This document shows, one piece after another, positions 18,008-27,979 of a DNA stretch of 64,000 nucleotides. Origin of the DNA: an uncultured SAR86 cluster bacterium (GTDB taxonomy: Bacteria > Pseudomonadota > Gammaproteobacteria > Magnimaribacterales > AG-339-G14). The stretch spans positions 85,783 through 149,782 of the forward strand of contig CACOBG010000002.1 in NCBI GenBank assembly GCA_902625415.1, in the 5' to 3' direction. The notes beneath the pieces were generated by a model that saw only the letters and a program-made list of their open reading frames with translations, had not been told where the DNA came from and did no database searches. Within the stretch, counting starts at the first letter, position 1, and the number at the start of each line of letters is the position of its first letter. Both the position numbers and the translations under genes were made by a program.

Positions 18008-19888
18008 CTAATTTATAACTTTTAAATCAATCCTCTTCCTGGAAGTTTCCACAGATTTTATTTTAATTTTAAATTTATCACCCAACGCATAGATATTATT
18101 TTTATTTGCTGAAGTAAGAGAATGAGCTGTCGCATCATGAACATAATAAGGAGATCTTTTAAGATTTTTTATGTGACAAAACCCCTCAATATTAAGTCCA
18201 TCGATATGCATAAATACTCCAAATTCCAACACTGCCACAACTTCTCCATAGAATTCCTTTCCAATGTGTTCTTCGGCACACTTACAACTTAGATATTTAG
18301 AAGATTCCCTCACGATTTTCTCTGCTTCTCTATCTTTATCACTACAAATTGTAGCAATTCCATCTATTTCATCTTGAGAATAAGAGCTTCCTTTTTTTTC
18401 AATAATCGACTTAATAACTCTATGCGTTACCAGATCTGAATACCTTCTTATTGGAGATGTAAAATGACAGTATTCTTCGAGTCCAAGAGCAAAATGATTG
18501 CTTTCTTTTCCTGAATAAACAGCAAGCTTCATGCTTCTTAAAATCTGATAGGTCAAAGAAAAGGATTTTTCTTTTTGTTTGATCTCTTTTAGCCAAGCGT
18601 TGAGTTTCTCTCTAGGATTGGATTCAGTCATACCTTTACGGAGGCCTCTCGCTTTTAGAAATTCTTTAAGCTTTTCCAATTCATTGTAATCTGGGTTATC
18701 GTGGTGTCGGAATGGGATAGGTTTTTTAATTTTTTTAGTTAATTTTGCCGCACAAATATTTGCCAGAATCATAGATTCTTCTATGACTTCGTTTGCTAAT
18801 AAATGATTTATAGACTTGAACTTAATTATTTTGTTATCTTTGCCAACTGGCCTGTATTCAGGGAGATAAAAATCTATCGCCTTCCTTTCTTCTCTTATTT
18901 TTCTTCTCAAAGCATGTATTTTTTTTAAGGTACTTAAATTAGACACAATATCACTTGAAAGGGTGGTTTGGCCTTTTTGATAAAATTTTTCAACCTCATC
19001 ATAGGTAAGACGATTCTTAGAACAGATAACAGAATTGAAAAATTCAAAGGATTTTATTTCTCCTTCTCTATCTAGATAAATTTTACAAGTTAAAACCAAC
19101 TTATCCTCGTTAGGCCTTAACGAACAAAGTTTATTTGATATAAGTTCTGGCAGCATAGGGATTACTTTTTTTTCAAAATAAACCGAGGTTGCTCTAGACA
19201 AAGCTTCTTTATCTAGCGAAGAATCTTGAAGTACATATTCGGAAACGTCTGCTATTGCTACGTATAAAAGAAAGCCATCGGAACTTTCTTCAGCATACAC
19301 AGCATCATCAAAATCTTTAGCGTTACTTCCATCAATCGTCACAAAATTTAAACTTCTCAGATCTTTTCTGGACTTAACATCCTGTGCTGAAATATCTCTT
19401 TTAATCTTGTTACATTCGTTTATTACAGATTTGGACCATTCGGTAGAAAGATCGGTTCCATTGGTAGCAAAAATAAAAGCCTCCTCAAATACATCATTGC
19501 TTTTTAAGGTTTTTATAGGCTTTGCTTTAGGCTTGTACTTTAGAGACGGTTGAGATGTTATTTTTACTTCACAAATATCATTTGATTTGAAATTCTTTAA
19601 ATTCTTGCCCTCTAGCAGGATATCGAGATGAAAACTTTTGTCTAGACTAGTTAGATAAGTCTTGCCTTTATACTTCTTAACAATGCCCGTAAGCTCACTG
19701 GTATTCCTTTTCAAGACTTCCTTAATTTTTGCCTTACTTCCGGACATTTTTTGACAAACAACTTCGTCTCCTGGAAAAACTTTGAACATTTCTCTATTCG
19801 ATAAAGAAAGAAATTCATCCTCTGAATACTTTACCCTCCCTCTGCCTGATTTATTTAAAAATACCTTGGCCTTGAAATTTTTCTTCAT
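18008..19888 (-). CDS. rnr: RNase II/R family exoribonuclease
   Basis: FVTIDGSNAKDFDDAVYAE, FTSPIRRYSDLVTHRVI, C-terminal S1 domain; no Lys-rich tail. Confidence 0.88.
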   Translation of the reverse strand: MKKNFKAKVFLNKSGRGRVKYSEDEFLSLSNREMFKVFPGDEVVCQKMSGSKAKIKEVLKRNTSELTGIVKKYKGKTYLTSLDKSFHLDILLEGKNLKNFKSNDICEVKITSQPSLKYKPKAKPIKTLKSNDVFEEAFIFATNGTDLSTEWSKSVINECNKIKRDISAQDVKSRKDLRSLNFVTIDGSNAKDFDDAVYAEESSDGFLLYVAIADVSEYVLQDSSLDKEALSRATSVYFEKKVIPMLPELISNKLCSLRPNEDKLVLTCKIYLDREGEIKSFEFFNSVICSKNRLTYDEVEKFYQKGQTTLSSDIVSNLSTLKKIHALRRKIREERKAIDFYLPEYRPVGKDNKIIKFKSINHLLANEVIEESMILANICAAKLTKKIKKPIPFRHHDNPDYNELEKLKEFLKARGLRKGMTESNPREKLNAWLKEIKQKEKSFSLTYQILRSMKLAVYSGKESNHFALGLEEYCHFTSPIRRYSDLVTHRVIKSIIEKKGSSYSQDEIDGIATICSDKDREAEKIVRESSKYLSCKCAEEHIGKEFYGEVVAVLEFGVFMHIDGLNIEGFCHIKNLKRSPYYVHDATAHSLTSANKNNIYALGDKFKIKIKSVETSRKRIDLKVIN

Positions 19889-19958
19889 TGTTTCAATTAT
19901 ACTGTCCTTGATAATCTATAAAGCGATTTAATTTTTTAATGTATATTGATAGAAATAT

Positions 19959-20435
19959 ATGACCACCCCAGACTTAAGTGATAAGTACCCCCACGTAAAT
20001 TTTTTGAATTTGCAGTTTACGAATTTTGGCAAAAAAGGTTTTTTTTCAGGAAAAATTGAAACTGTAATTTGTCCTGACGATAATTCAAAAGTTAAGCAAG
20101 TTCTGGGTGAAGAGGGCGATGGAAAAATTTTGATCGTAGATGGTCAAGGTAGTACCAGAGTTGCCTTGATGGGAGATATGATTGCAGAGTCTGCGGAAAA
20201 AAATAATTGGCAAGCTGTCATAATAAATGGCTGTGTGAGAGATGTTGAGGCCCTGTCTAATTTCAAGATTGGAATATTTGCTTTGGGCTCAGTTCCAAAA
20301 AAAAGTGAAAAAAAAGATCGAGGCGAAATAGGTATTAATATTAAATTTGGGGGCATCTCAATTGAATCTGGAAATTGGGCTTATGCTGATGAAAGCGGGA
20401 TATTAGTTTCTAAAGAACAGTTAGATTTAGATTAG
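19959..20435 (+). CDS. rraA: RraA-family protein (RNase E activity regulator-like)
   Basis: TTPDLSDKYP, ALMGDMIAESAEKNNWQAVIINGCVRDVEAL, YADESGILVS. Confidence 0.9.
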   Translation: MTTPDLSDKYPHVNFLNLQFTNFGKKGFFSGKIETVICPDDNSKVKQVLGEEGDGKILIVDGQGSTRVALMGDMIAESAEKNNWQAVIINGCVRDVEALSNFKIGIFALGSVPKKSEKKDRGEIGINIKFGGISIESGNWAYADESGILVSKEQLDLD

Positions 20436-22867
20436 ATTTTTATCTCTTCCATAATTGAGATATCTTTTACAGAGGTCCCTATATGAATGATGTAATCCCC
20501 CTTGGCAATTTCCCATTTAGAATTTTTTACGTCCCATTCTGAGAGATCTCTTTTAGAAACTTTTAAAGTTAATGTCTTAGATTTGTTTTTTGTAATTTTT
20601 AGCTTTTTAAAATCTACGAGTTTCTTTTTTGGCGTTCCTGCCTTCACTGCCTTTCTTTCTAGATAGCACTGCACAGTTTCAAAAGTAGAAAAGTCACCAA
20701 TATTTTTAAGTTTTACTTTAATTTTGATTTCGTGTTTCTTCTTTGTAATAGAAACCTTTTTTAATTTAAATTTTGAGTAAGACAAACCGTGACCGAAAGG
20801 AAAAAGAGGTTCAATCTTCTTTTTGTCGTACCATTTATAACCCACCAATAATTTTTCTTTATAGTCCATTTGCAAGTCTTTACCTGGATAATAAGAATAT
20901 GCCGGCGTATCAGATAGTTTCTTGGGATATGTTGTAGGCAACTTTCCACTTGGACTTACTTTGCCGAATAATATTTCAGCTAAAGCATTTCCGAATTCTT
21001 GTCCCGGAAACCAAGTTTGTAAAATTCCTGGACAAGATTTTATCCAGGGCATGCTTACTGGAGATCCGGTATTTATCACTAAAACTGTATTTTTATTTGT
21101 AGCTAAAATCTTTTTGATAAGAGCATCCTGTTCGCCTGGGAGACTTAAACTTTTTCTATCATTGCCTTCAGTTTCCCAATCTGAATTTGTGCCTACAACC
21201 AGAACTACCGCATCAGATTGCTTTGCCACTTTGACTGCTTCTTCAAGCAAATTTTTTGGGTCAGGCGGTCTGCAGCCAAACTGTATGGCTGGAAATCTCC
21301 CTTCAAATTCATACTCAACCTCTACTAGATATTCTTTTCCCTTAGAAAGTTTTATTTTGTTTCTCTTTGGAGCGCATGCAAAACCAAAAAAAGCTTCTCC
21401 TTTTTTTTGAGATGACCAATTATCAACTAACTCCTTTCCGTTGATTTTTATTCTGGATAAACCAATACTAAAAACCTCAAACTCAAATTCTCCAGAAATT
21501 TCTGGTTTATAAGTAGTAGAAAATTTAACAGATAATTCAGGCCTTTCCTTTTCATCCAAAAACTCTCTTGCAAATCCTTGCAAAGCCCAAAATCTATTTC
21601 CACTTAAAACTTGTTTTGCTATTGGTTCTCCATCAAAAGTTTTTCCTCGAAAAAACTCGACCTCAAATCCATTTTCTTTTTTTCCTGGAACATAAGAGTA
21701 TTCTTTTTCTAAAGGAGGGAGATATTTATCAACATGACAACCTTTTGCATAATTTATTTTTACTCTTTCATCCTTTAAGAAATTTGAAATTCCCTCTAAG
21801 GGATGAACTTCGTAATGAGGTTTCAAACCAGCACTTCCGCCACCGATAATTTGACTGTCTTTTACGTTTGGACCGATAAGTGCAATTTTAGAGATTTTGG
21901 TTTTGTCAAAAGGTAGTACCTCTTCATTCTTTAAAAGAACCATACCTTCGGTAGCAGTTTTTTTAATAAGTTTACGATGAGACTTTTTATCAATGCTTTT
22001 CTCTGCAACTCTTTTTTTGTTGAACCTATCGGTGAACTTTGCAACGTTGAGAATTCTCTTCACTTTCTCGTCAATTGTTCCTTCTTCAACAAGTCCATCT
22101 TTAACTGCATCGACTAGGTTTCCCCCCCAAGTTTTCGCTGGCCCAGGCATTTCCAGATCTAGACCGCCATTGGCATTTTCTACAGTTTCTAATGCAGCTC
22201 CCCAGTCACTCACAACATAACCATCAAATTTCCATTCTTTTTTCAAAATTTGATTTATTAATTCATCGTGAGAACTGCAATAAATATTATTTACTTTGTT
22301 ATAGGCCGACATCACGACTTTAGCTTTGGCTTTTTTTATTCCCATTTCAAAAGGATATAAATAAAGTTCTCTTAATGTCTTTTCATCAATATTGGAACTA
22401 ACAAGGTGTCTTTCAAATTCAGTATCGTTTCCAGCAAAATGCTTTAAACAAGCAGCAACCCCCTTACTTTGAACACCAGAGACATAAGAGCAAGCAATTT
22501 TTGAAGTTAAAACAGGATCTTCTGAATAACACTCAAAATGACGACCCCCAAGCGGGTGACGATGTAAATTTATTGTAGGAGCTAGAAGAACATCAACATC
22601 CTTATATAATGCTTCCTCACCTGTAGCTGAGCCAATTTTTTTAATTAGTTTTTCATTCCAAGTTGCTCCCAAAAGAATAGGGCTAGGAAAACAAGCTGAA
22701 GTTTGAGGAGTACTGGAGTCTCCTCTTACTCCGTTTGGACCATCTGACATTTTTATTTTTGGTATTCCAAATTTTTTAATATCCGGGGTATGCCAGTTAT
22801 CCAAACCTGATAACAAAGAAACTTTTTCTTCAAGAGATAGTTTGGAAATTATTTTTTTTAATTTCAT
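20432..22867 (-). CDS. Glycoside hydrolase family 3 beta-glucosidase-like (possible PA14 insert)
   Basis: MSDGPNGVRG, LKHFAGNDTEFERH, GYVVSDWGA, LIGPNVKDSQIIGGGSAGLKP, LFPFGHGLSYSKF. Confidence 0.9.
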   Translation of the reverse strand: MKLKKIISKLSLEEKVSLLSGLDNWHTPDIKKFGIPKIKMSDGPNGVRGDSSTPQTSACFPSPILLGATWNEKLIKKIGSATGEEALYKDVDVLLAPTINLHRHPLGGRHFECYSEDPVLTSKIACSYVSGVQSKGVAACLKHFAGNDTEFERHLVSSNIDEKTLRELYLYPFEMGIKKAKAKVVMSAYNKVNNIYCSSHDELINQILKKEWKFDGYVVSDWGAALETVENANGGLDLEMPGPAKTWGGNLVDAVKDGLVEEGTIDEKVKRILNVAKFTDRFNKKRVAEKSIDKKSHRKLIKKTATEGMVLLKNEEVLPFDKTKISKIALIGPNVKDSQIIGGGSAGLKPHYEVHPLEGISNFLKDERVKINYAKGCHVDKYLPPLEKEYSYVPGKKENGFEVEFFRGKTFDGEPIAKQVLSGNRFWALQGFAREFLDEKERPELSVKFSTTYKPEISGEFEFEVFSIGLSRIKINGKELVDNWSSQKKGEAFFGFACAPKRNKIKLSKGKEYLVEVEYEFEGRFPAIQFGCRPPDPKNLLEEAVKVAKQSDAVVLVVGTNSDWETEGNDRKSLSLPGEQDALIKKILATNKNTVLVINTGSPVSMPWIKSCPGILQTWFPGQEFGNALAEILFGKVSPSGKLPTTYPKKLSDTPAYSYYPGKDLQMDYKEKLLVGYKWYDKKKIEPLFPFGHGLSYSKFKLKKVSITKKKHEIKIKVKLKNIGDFSTFETVQCYLERKAVKAGTPKKKLVDFKKLKITKNKSKTLTLKVSKRDLSEWDVKNSKWEIAKGDYIIHIGTSVKDISIMEEIKI

Positions 22868-22902
22868 AACAGAGTAAAGAGTATACTTTGTAAAATTGCT
22901 TT

Positions 22903-23268
22903 TTGAGAATGCCTTTTTTTATTGTTTTATTTTTTTACATCACAATTTCCATCTATCAGATCAGCGCCGTCACAGATGCACTAAAACTTATCTTTATGGT
23001 TCAAAGCACCTTTCTGGAAGGTGTTTTATTTATCATCTCTCTGTTTCTTACTTTTACTCCTTTATTAGGTCCAATTTTAGGGATCATAGGAGCAACATTT
23101 GTCTGGGAGTGGAATATTTTATTTTCCGCATTACTTTTTTTCTGGCCCTATCTAATTGGATTTTTGTTTTTTTTCTTTAGAAACAAAAGTTCTGAAAAAA
23201 AGAATACAACAAGCCAAGCTCCAGATATTGAAGACGCTCAAATAATCGAAGAAAAGAAATTTAAATAA
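22903..23268 (+). CDS. Small multi-pass membrane protein of unknown function
   Basis: Several hydrophobic segments then a charged C-terminal tail. Confidence 0.55.
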   Translation: MRMPFFIVLFFYITISIYQISAVTDALKLIFMVQSTFLEGVLFIISLFLTFTPLLGPILGIIGATFVWEWNILFSALLFFWPYLIGFLFFFFRNKSSEKKNTTSQAPDIEDAQIIEEKKFK

Positions 23269-23271
23269 TAT

Positions 23272-23347
23272 TGGAGCTGGCGATTGGATTCGAACCAACG
23301 ACCGCCTGATTACAAATCAGGAGCTCTACCAACTGAGCTACGCCAGC
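23272..23347 (-). tRNA. tRNA-Thr (anticodon TGT)
   Basis: Reverse complement GCTGGCGTAGCTCAGTTGGTAGAGCTCCTGATTTGTAATCAGGCGGTCGTTGGTTCGAATCCAATCGCCAGCTCCA. Confidence 0.96.
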
Positions 23348-23391
23348 AAATCAGATGAAGATGATATATTAATTAAAAAATAAATTGCAGA

Positions 23392-24180
23392 CTAATTTAT
23401 ATTTATTGAAACTTCTCCAGAAGATATCTTTTTTGTTTGATTACCTATTCTGACATTTAAAGATCCATCGGAATTTATATCCAAAGCAGTTCCTTCCCTA
23501 CTAATTGAATTTGAGAGAAAAACTTTCTTGTCTTTCAAAAAATTCAACTTATTGAAATCTTTTACAAAGTCATCAAAACCCTTTCTTTCAAAATTTGATT
23601 TCAATAGTAAGACTTCGTTTGCTATTTTCGATATTATTTCGTTTCTATCGATCTCGATATTCTCAAATTCCAATTCAAGAGAAGTCCAGTCTTTATCAAT
23701 TTCTGTATTATTTTTCATAAAAACATTTAAGCCAATTCCAACAACAATCAAATTTTCCCTATCCCCTGAAAAAGTTTCTATTAAGATCCCTCCAATTTTC
23801 TTTTTATTTAAGTAAATATCATTGGGCCATTTAATTTCAGTAAAAATATTTTGCCTTAATAGAACATTGTGTATTGCAAGAGCTGATACCAAACTAAATG
23901 AGCTGAAATTTTTCAATTCTAGATTGGTAGAAAAACTCAAAGACATGTAGATATTTTCATACTTGGGGCTTTGCCATTTTTTTAAATTTCTTCCCCTACC
24001 TTTTGTTTGGCTTTCAGCTACACACAGACAATATTTATTTGGATTTGCAAACTCAATTAGATAATCGTTAGTTGATTCTAGTTCTTCATAAAGCGATAAA
24101 TGCCACTCAAAATCACGGTTTTTTTCAAGAAAATTAAAGATTTTTTCTTCTTTTAATGTATTTTGTTTGACATCTTTCAT
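23392..24180 (-). CDS. birA: Biotin--[acetyl-CoA-carboxylase] ligase
   Basis: ELESTNDYL, TKGRGRNLKKWQSP, IKWPNDIYLNKKKIGGILIE; no N-terminal HTH domain. Confidence 0.9.
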   Translation of the reverse strand: MKDVKQNTLKEEKIFNFLEKNRDFEWHLSLYEELESTNDYLIEFANPNKYCLCVAESQTKGRGRNLKKWQSPKYENIYMSLSFSTNLELKNFSSFSLVSALAIHNVLLRQNIFTEIKWPNDIYLNKKKIGGILIETFSGDRENLIVVGIGLNVFMKNNTEIDKDWTSLELEFENIEIDRNEIISKIANEVLLLKSNFERKGFDDFVKDFNKLNFLKDKKVFLSNSISREGTALDINSDGSLNVRIGNQTKKISSGEVSININ

Positions 24181-24208
24181 GTGTGCTCAGAGAATACACA
24201 ACTCTATA

Positions 24209-24292
24209 GGAGGGGTTGGGGAGCGGTCAAACCCATCTGACTGTAAATCAGACGCTTCGGCTTCGCAGGTTCGAATCCTGCCCCCTCCACCA
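24209..24292 (+). tRNA. tRNA-Tyr (anticodon GTA)
   Basis: 84-nt class II tRNA GGAGGGGTTGGGGAGCGG...CTGACTGTAAATCAG...CCCCCTCCACCA. Confidence 0.96.
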
Positions 24293-24406
24293 AAAGTGTT
24301 GCATTTAAAGCAAAATTTAAGTATAAAGCCGTTCGGAGCATCGGGTGATGAGAGTTGTTTTATTTTCTACTTTTTTTGTGCCGTCTCCTAGGATATTAAA
24401 GGAATT

Positions 24407-24482
<76 letters not shown>

Positions 24483-24512
24483 TTAAATAAAGTTTTTAAA
24501 GAGGAATAAAAA

Positions 24513-25706
24513 ATGGCTAAAGAAAAATTCGAAAGAACCAAACCGCATTTAAACGTGGGAACTATTGGTCACGTAGACCATGGTAAGACGACTTTAACTG
24601 CTGCTTTAACTAAAGTGTGTGCCGAAGCTCAAGGTACTGGTGAAGCAATTGCTTTTGATGGTATCGATAATGCCCCTGAAGAAAGAGAAAGAGGAATTAC
24701 GATTGCGACTTCTCATGTAGAGTATGATTCTTCTGCAAGACATTATGCTCATGTAGATTGTCCAGGACACGCTGACTATATTAAGAATATGATTACAGGT
24801 GCTGCACAAATGGACGGAGCTATTCTTGTGGTCAACTGTGCCGATGGTCCTATGCCTCAAACTAGAGAGCACATTCTTCTTGCTAGACAAGTGGGCGTAC
24901 CTTACATTGTCGTTTACCTTAATAAAGCCGATCAAGTTGATGATGCAGAACTCATTGAGCTCGTTGAAGTAGAGGTCAGAGATTTATTGAATGAATATGA
25001 ATTTCCTGGAGATGACACTCCTATAATTATAGGTTCAGCTCTAAAAGCTTTAGAAGGAGAAGATTCAGAACATGGAGTTCAATCTGTACAAAAGCTTGTT
25101 GAAGCGCTTGACTCTTATATTCCAGAGCCAACCAGAGAAACTGATAAGCCTTTCCTAATGCCAATTGAAGATATCTTTTCAATTCAAGGAAGGGGAACAG
25201 TTGTTACAGGAAGAATTGAGAGAGGAGAAGTCAAAGTTAATGACGAAATGGAAATAGTTGGTATTAAGGATACTGAGAAAACCGTTTGTACAGGAGTTGA
25301 AATGTTTAGAAAGCTTTTGGATGAAGGAAAAGCTGGAGAAAACGTTGGAGTCCTATTAAGAGGAACTAAAAGAGAAGATGTGGAAAGAGGACAAGTTCTA
25401 TCTGCACCTGGCTCTATTACTCCTCATACAAAATTCGAAGCTCAAGTATATGTTCTTAGTAAAGAAGAGGGAGGAAGACATACTCCTTTCTTTAAAGGGT
25501 ACAGACCTCAATTTTATGTGAGAACTACTGATGTAACTGGTGAAGTAACACTTCCTGATGGTGTAGAAATGGTTATGCCAGGAGATGACGTTGCAGTAAC
25601 CGTAGAGCTTATTTCTCCAGTAGCAATGGAAGATGGTATGAAGTTCGCTATCCGTGAAGGTGGAAGAACTGTCGGTGCCGGAGTAGTTTCTAAAATTATT
25701 CAATAG
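24513..25706 (+). CDS. tuf: Elongation factor Tu
   Basis: [46 protein letters not shown]. Confidence 0.99.
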   Translation: MAKEKFERTKPHLNVGTIGHVDHGKTTLTAALTKVCAEAQGTGEAIAFDGIDNAPEERERGITIATSHVEYDSSARHYAHVDCPGHADYIKNMITGAAQMDGAILVVNCADGPMPQTREHILLARQVGVPYIVVYLNKADQVDDAELIELVEVEVRDLLNEYEFPGDDTPIIIGSALKALEGEDSEHGVQSVQKLVEALDSYIPEPTRETDKPFLMPIEDIFSIQGRGTVVTGRIERGEVKVNDEMEIVGIKDTEKTVCTGVEMFRKLLDEGKAGENVGVLLRGTKREDVERGQVLSAPGSITPHTKFEAQVYVLSKEEGGRHTPFFKGYRPQFYVRTTDVTGEVTLPDGVEMVMPGDDVAVTVELISPVAMEDGMKFAIREGGRTVGAGVVSKIIQ

Positions 25707-25780
25707 GCCAGTAGCTCAATTGGTAGAGCGGCGGTCTCCAAAACCGCAGGTTGGGGGTTCAATTCCCTCCTGGCCTGCCA
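25705..25780 (+). tRNA. tRNA-Trp (anticodon CCA)
   Basis: AGGCCAGTAGCTCAATTGGTAGAGCGGCGGTCTCCAAAACCGCAGG...CTGGCCTGCCA; 5' end overlaps the tuf stop codon. Confidence 0.96.
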
Positions 25781-25826
25781 GAAAGAGAAGCCCTCTTTTT
25801 AAAGAGCATGGCACGAGAGGAGCGAG

Positions 25827-26168
25827 ATGATTCTTAGTAAAGGTCTTTGGTTAGTAGGATTGGCAATCATTGCGGCCGCAGTGTGGGGCAATTCCTATTA
25901 CAGCGATTTTGGTCTTCTTTATAGAGTTATAGGAGTTATAGCTTTATTTTCATTAGGCCTATTTGTTTTAAGATTTACCGAGTTTGGATCTGTTGCTTTC
26001 CAAACTATAAAACAGTCTACGACTGAAATCCGCAAAGTAGTATGGCCAAATAGAACTGAGACAACTCAGACCACTCTTATAGTTGTAGGTGTAGTCATAA
26101 TTGCTGCTCTTATTTTGTGGGGCTTAGATTCTCTTTTTTCTTTTGTAATGAGTTTAATCTTAGGGTGA
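25827..26168 (+). CDS. secE: Preprotein translocase subunit SecE
   Basis: TIKQSTTEIRKVVWPNRTETTQTTLIV, flanked by tRNA-Trp and nusG. Confidence 0.95.
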   Translation: MILSKGLWLVGLAIIAAAVWGNSYYSDFGLLYRVIGVIALFSLGLFVLRFTEFGSVAFQTIKQSTTEIRKVVWPNRTETTQTTLIVVGVVIIAALILWGLDSLFSFVMSLILG

Positions 26169-26171
26169 TAA

Positions 26172-26705
26172 ATGTCTAAAGCTTGGTACATCATAAATTC
26201 TTATTCCAATTACGAAAATAAGGCTAAGGAGCAACTTTTAGAAAGAATTAAATTAGAAAAAATGGAAGATCTTTTTGGCAGGATAGAAATACCAGTTCAT
26301 GAAGTCGTTGAATTAAAAGGTGGAAAAGAAAAGATTACAGAAAAAAAATTCTTTCCTGGGTATATCTTAGTAGAAATGGAAATGAACGATGAAACTTGGC
26401 ATTTGGTTAAAGAGACTCCTAGAGTACTAGGTTTCATAGGCGGTACAAAAAATAATCCCAAGCCAATTTCCGATGCTGAAGCAGCAAAGATTTTAAATCA
26501 AATGGAGCATGGAATAGAAGAGACATCACAAGGCACTGTTTATGAGCCTGGAGAAATGATTAGAGTAATAGACGGTCCATTTAATGACTTCAGTGGTGTT
26601 GTTGAAGAAGCTGATAACCAAAAGGGTAAAGTTAAAGTTGCTGTAATGATCTTTGGAAGATCCACTCCTGTTGAATTGGATTTTTCTCAAATTGAGAGAG
26701 GATAA
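26172..26705 (+). CDS. nusG: Transcription termination/antitermination protein NusG
   Basis: [55 protein letters not shown] domain. Confidence 0.97.
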   Translation: MSKAWYIINSYSNYENKAKEQLLERIKLEKMEDLFGRIEIPVHEVVELKGGKEKITEKKFFPGYILVEMEMNDETWHLVKETPRVLGFIGGTKNNPKPISDAEAAKILNQMEHGIEETSQGTVYEPGEMIRVIDGPFNDFSGVVEEADNQKGKVKVAVMIFGRSTPVELDFSQIERG

Positions 26706-26707
26706 AT

Positions 26708-27136
26708 ATGGCTGAAAAGAAAATAATGACATACATTAAATTGCAAGTTCCTGCTGGAGCTGCTTCACCAAGTCCTCCTGTTGGTCCAGCTTTAGGACAA
26801 CACGGGGTAAATTTAATGGACTTTTGCAATGCATTTAATTCTAAAACCAACGAATTGGAAAAAAACCTTCCTGTGCCAGTGGTCATTACTGTTTACGAGG
26901 ATAGAAGTTTTGATTTCATTGTAAAAACGACTCCAGCAAGTGTTCTTTTAAAAAAAGCAGCAGGCCTTTCTAAAGGAAGTCCAACCCCAAATTCAGAAAA
27001 AGTTGGAAAAGTCTCTAGGAAACAATTAGAAGAAATTGCAGAGGCAAAAATGGCTGATTTAAACGCTACTGATATGGATCAAGCTGTAAAAATTATTGAA
27101 GGAAGTGCCAGAAGCATGGGAATAGAGGTAATTTAA
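26708..27136 (+). CDS. rplK: 50S ribosomal protein L11
   Basis: [26 protein letters not shown]. Confidence 0.98.
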   Translation: MAEKKIMTYIKLQVPAGAASPSPPVGPALGQHGVNLMDFCNAFNSKTNELEKNLPVPVVITVYEDRSFDFIVKTTPASVLLKKAAGLSKGSPTPNSEKVGKVSRKQLEEIAEAKMADLNATDMDQAVKIIEGSARSMGIEVI

Positions 27137-27792
27137 TGTCTCAAGAAACTAAAAAATATTTGATCGAGGAAGCTTTAGGGGAACTTAATTCTAATGCTTC
27201 AAAAAAATTCACTGAATCTTTGGATGTTTCAATTAACTTAGGAATTGATGCTTCCAAATCAGATCAGAATGTTCGAGGAGCATCAAATCTTCCTCATGGA
27301 AATGGTAAATCTTTCAAAGTTGCAGTATTTGCAGATGGCGATGAAGCAACTCAAGCAAAAGAAGCAGGAGCAGATAAAGTAGGCATGGAAGATCTTGCGG
27401 AGGAAATAAAAGCAGGGAACATGGATTTTGATGTTGTGATTGCAACACCTGATACCATGAGAGTAGTTTCTCCTTTAGGACAAATTCTTGGTCCAAAGGG
27501 ACTGATGCCAAATCCAAAATCCGAAACTGTTACTAAGGATATTCCAAATACGGTAAAAAACGCAAAATCAGGACAAATTAGGTATAAATCAGATAAACAA
27601 GGTATAATCCACGCCCGTATTGGACAGATAGGTTATACAGAAGAACAATTGAAAGATAATTTAGAAGCTTTTTTAACAGACGTTAAGAAGGCAAAACCCC
27701 CTTCGGCAAAAGGGGTTTATATTTCAAAAGTAACCCTCTCTTCCACCATGGGCAAAGGGTTCGAAATTGATACTGCAAAACTTAATTTTTAA
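27136..27792 (+). CDS. rplA: 50S ribosomal protein L1
   Basis: [20 protein letters not shown], downstream of rplK. Confidence 0.98.
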   Translation: MSQETKKYLIEEALGELNSNASKKFTESLDVSINLGIDASKSDQNVRGASNLPHGNGKSFKVAVFADGDEATQAKEAGADKVGMEDLAEEIKAGNMDFDVVIATPDTMRVVSPLGQILGPKGLMPNPKSETVTKDIPNTVKNAKSGQIRYKSDKQGIIHARIGQIGYTEEQLKDNLEAFLTDVKKAKPPSAKGVYISKVTLSSTMGKGFEIDTAKLNF

Positions 27793-27833
27793 TTCATAGA
27801 TGAGTTTGTTTGGAAAAATAAGAATTTTAAGCT

Positions 27834-27979
27834 GTTGTAACTTCGTTACAACCGTCTTAGACCGTAGGAGTTTAACTTTTTTAAACTTAATGTTTCCTAC
27901 GCAGATAGTTCAAAAAGATTTCTCTTTTTGGACAAAAGGTTCCTCTTTTGGAAATTTAATCAAAGGAGGGTTTTAATTA
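27834..27979 (+). promoter_or_regulatory. L10-type ribosomal protein leader upstream of rplJ
   Basis: AGACCGTAGGAG...TTAATGTTTCCTACGCAGA with CGTAGGA(27863-27869)/TCCTACG(27895-27901) stem and inner GTTTAA/TTAAAC, plus further hairpins up to the SD. Confidence 0.75.

Noticed and set aside
20922-21410. 162-aa plus-strand ORF within the GH3 gene
   Set aside because: Antisense to a complete GH3 CDS; no independent start signal or family resemblance.
26632-26886. 84-aa minus ORF across the nusG/rplK junction
   Set aside because: Antisense to two conserved genes; the other antisense ORFs in the ribosomal block were rejected for the same reason.
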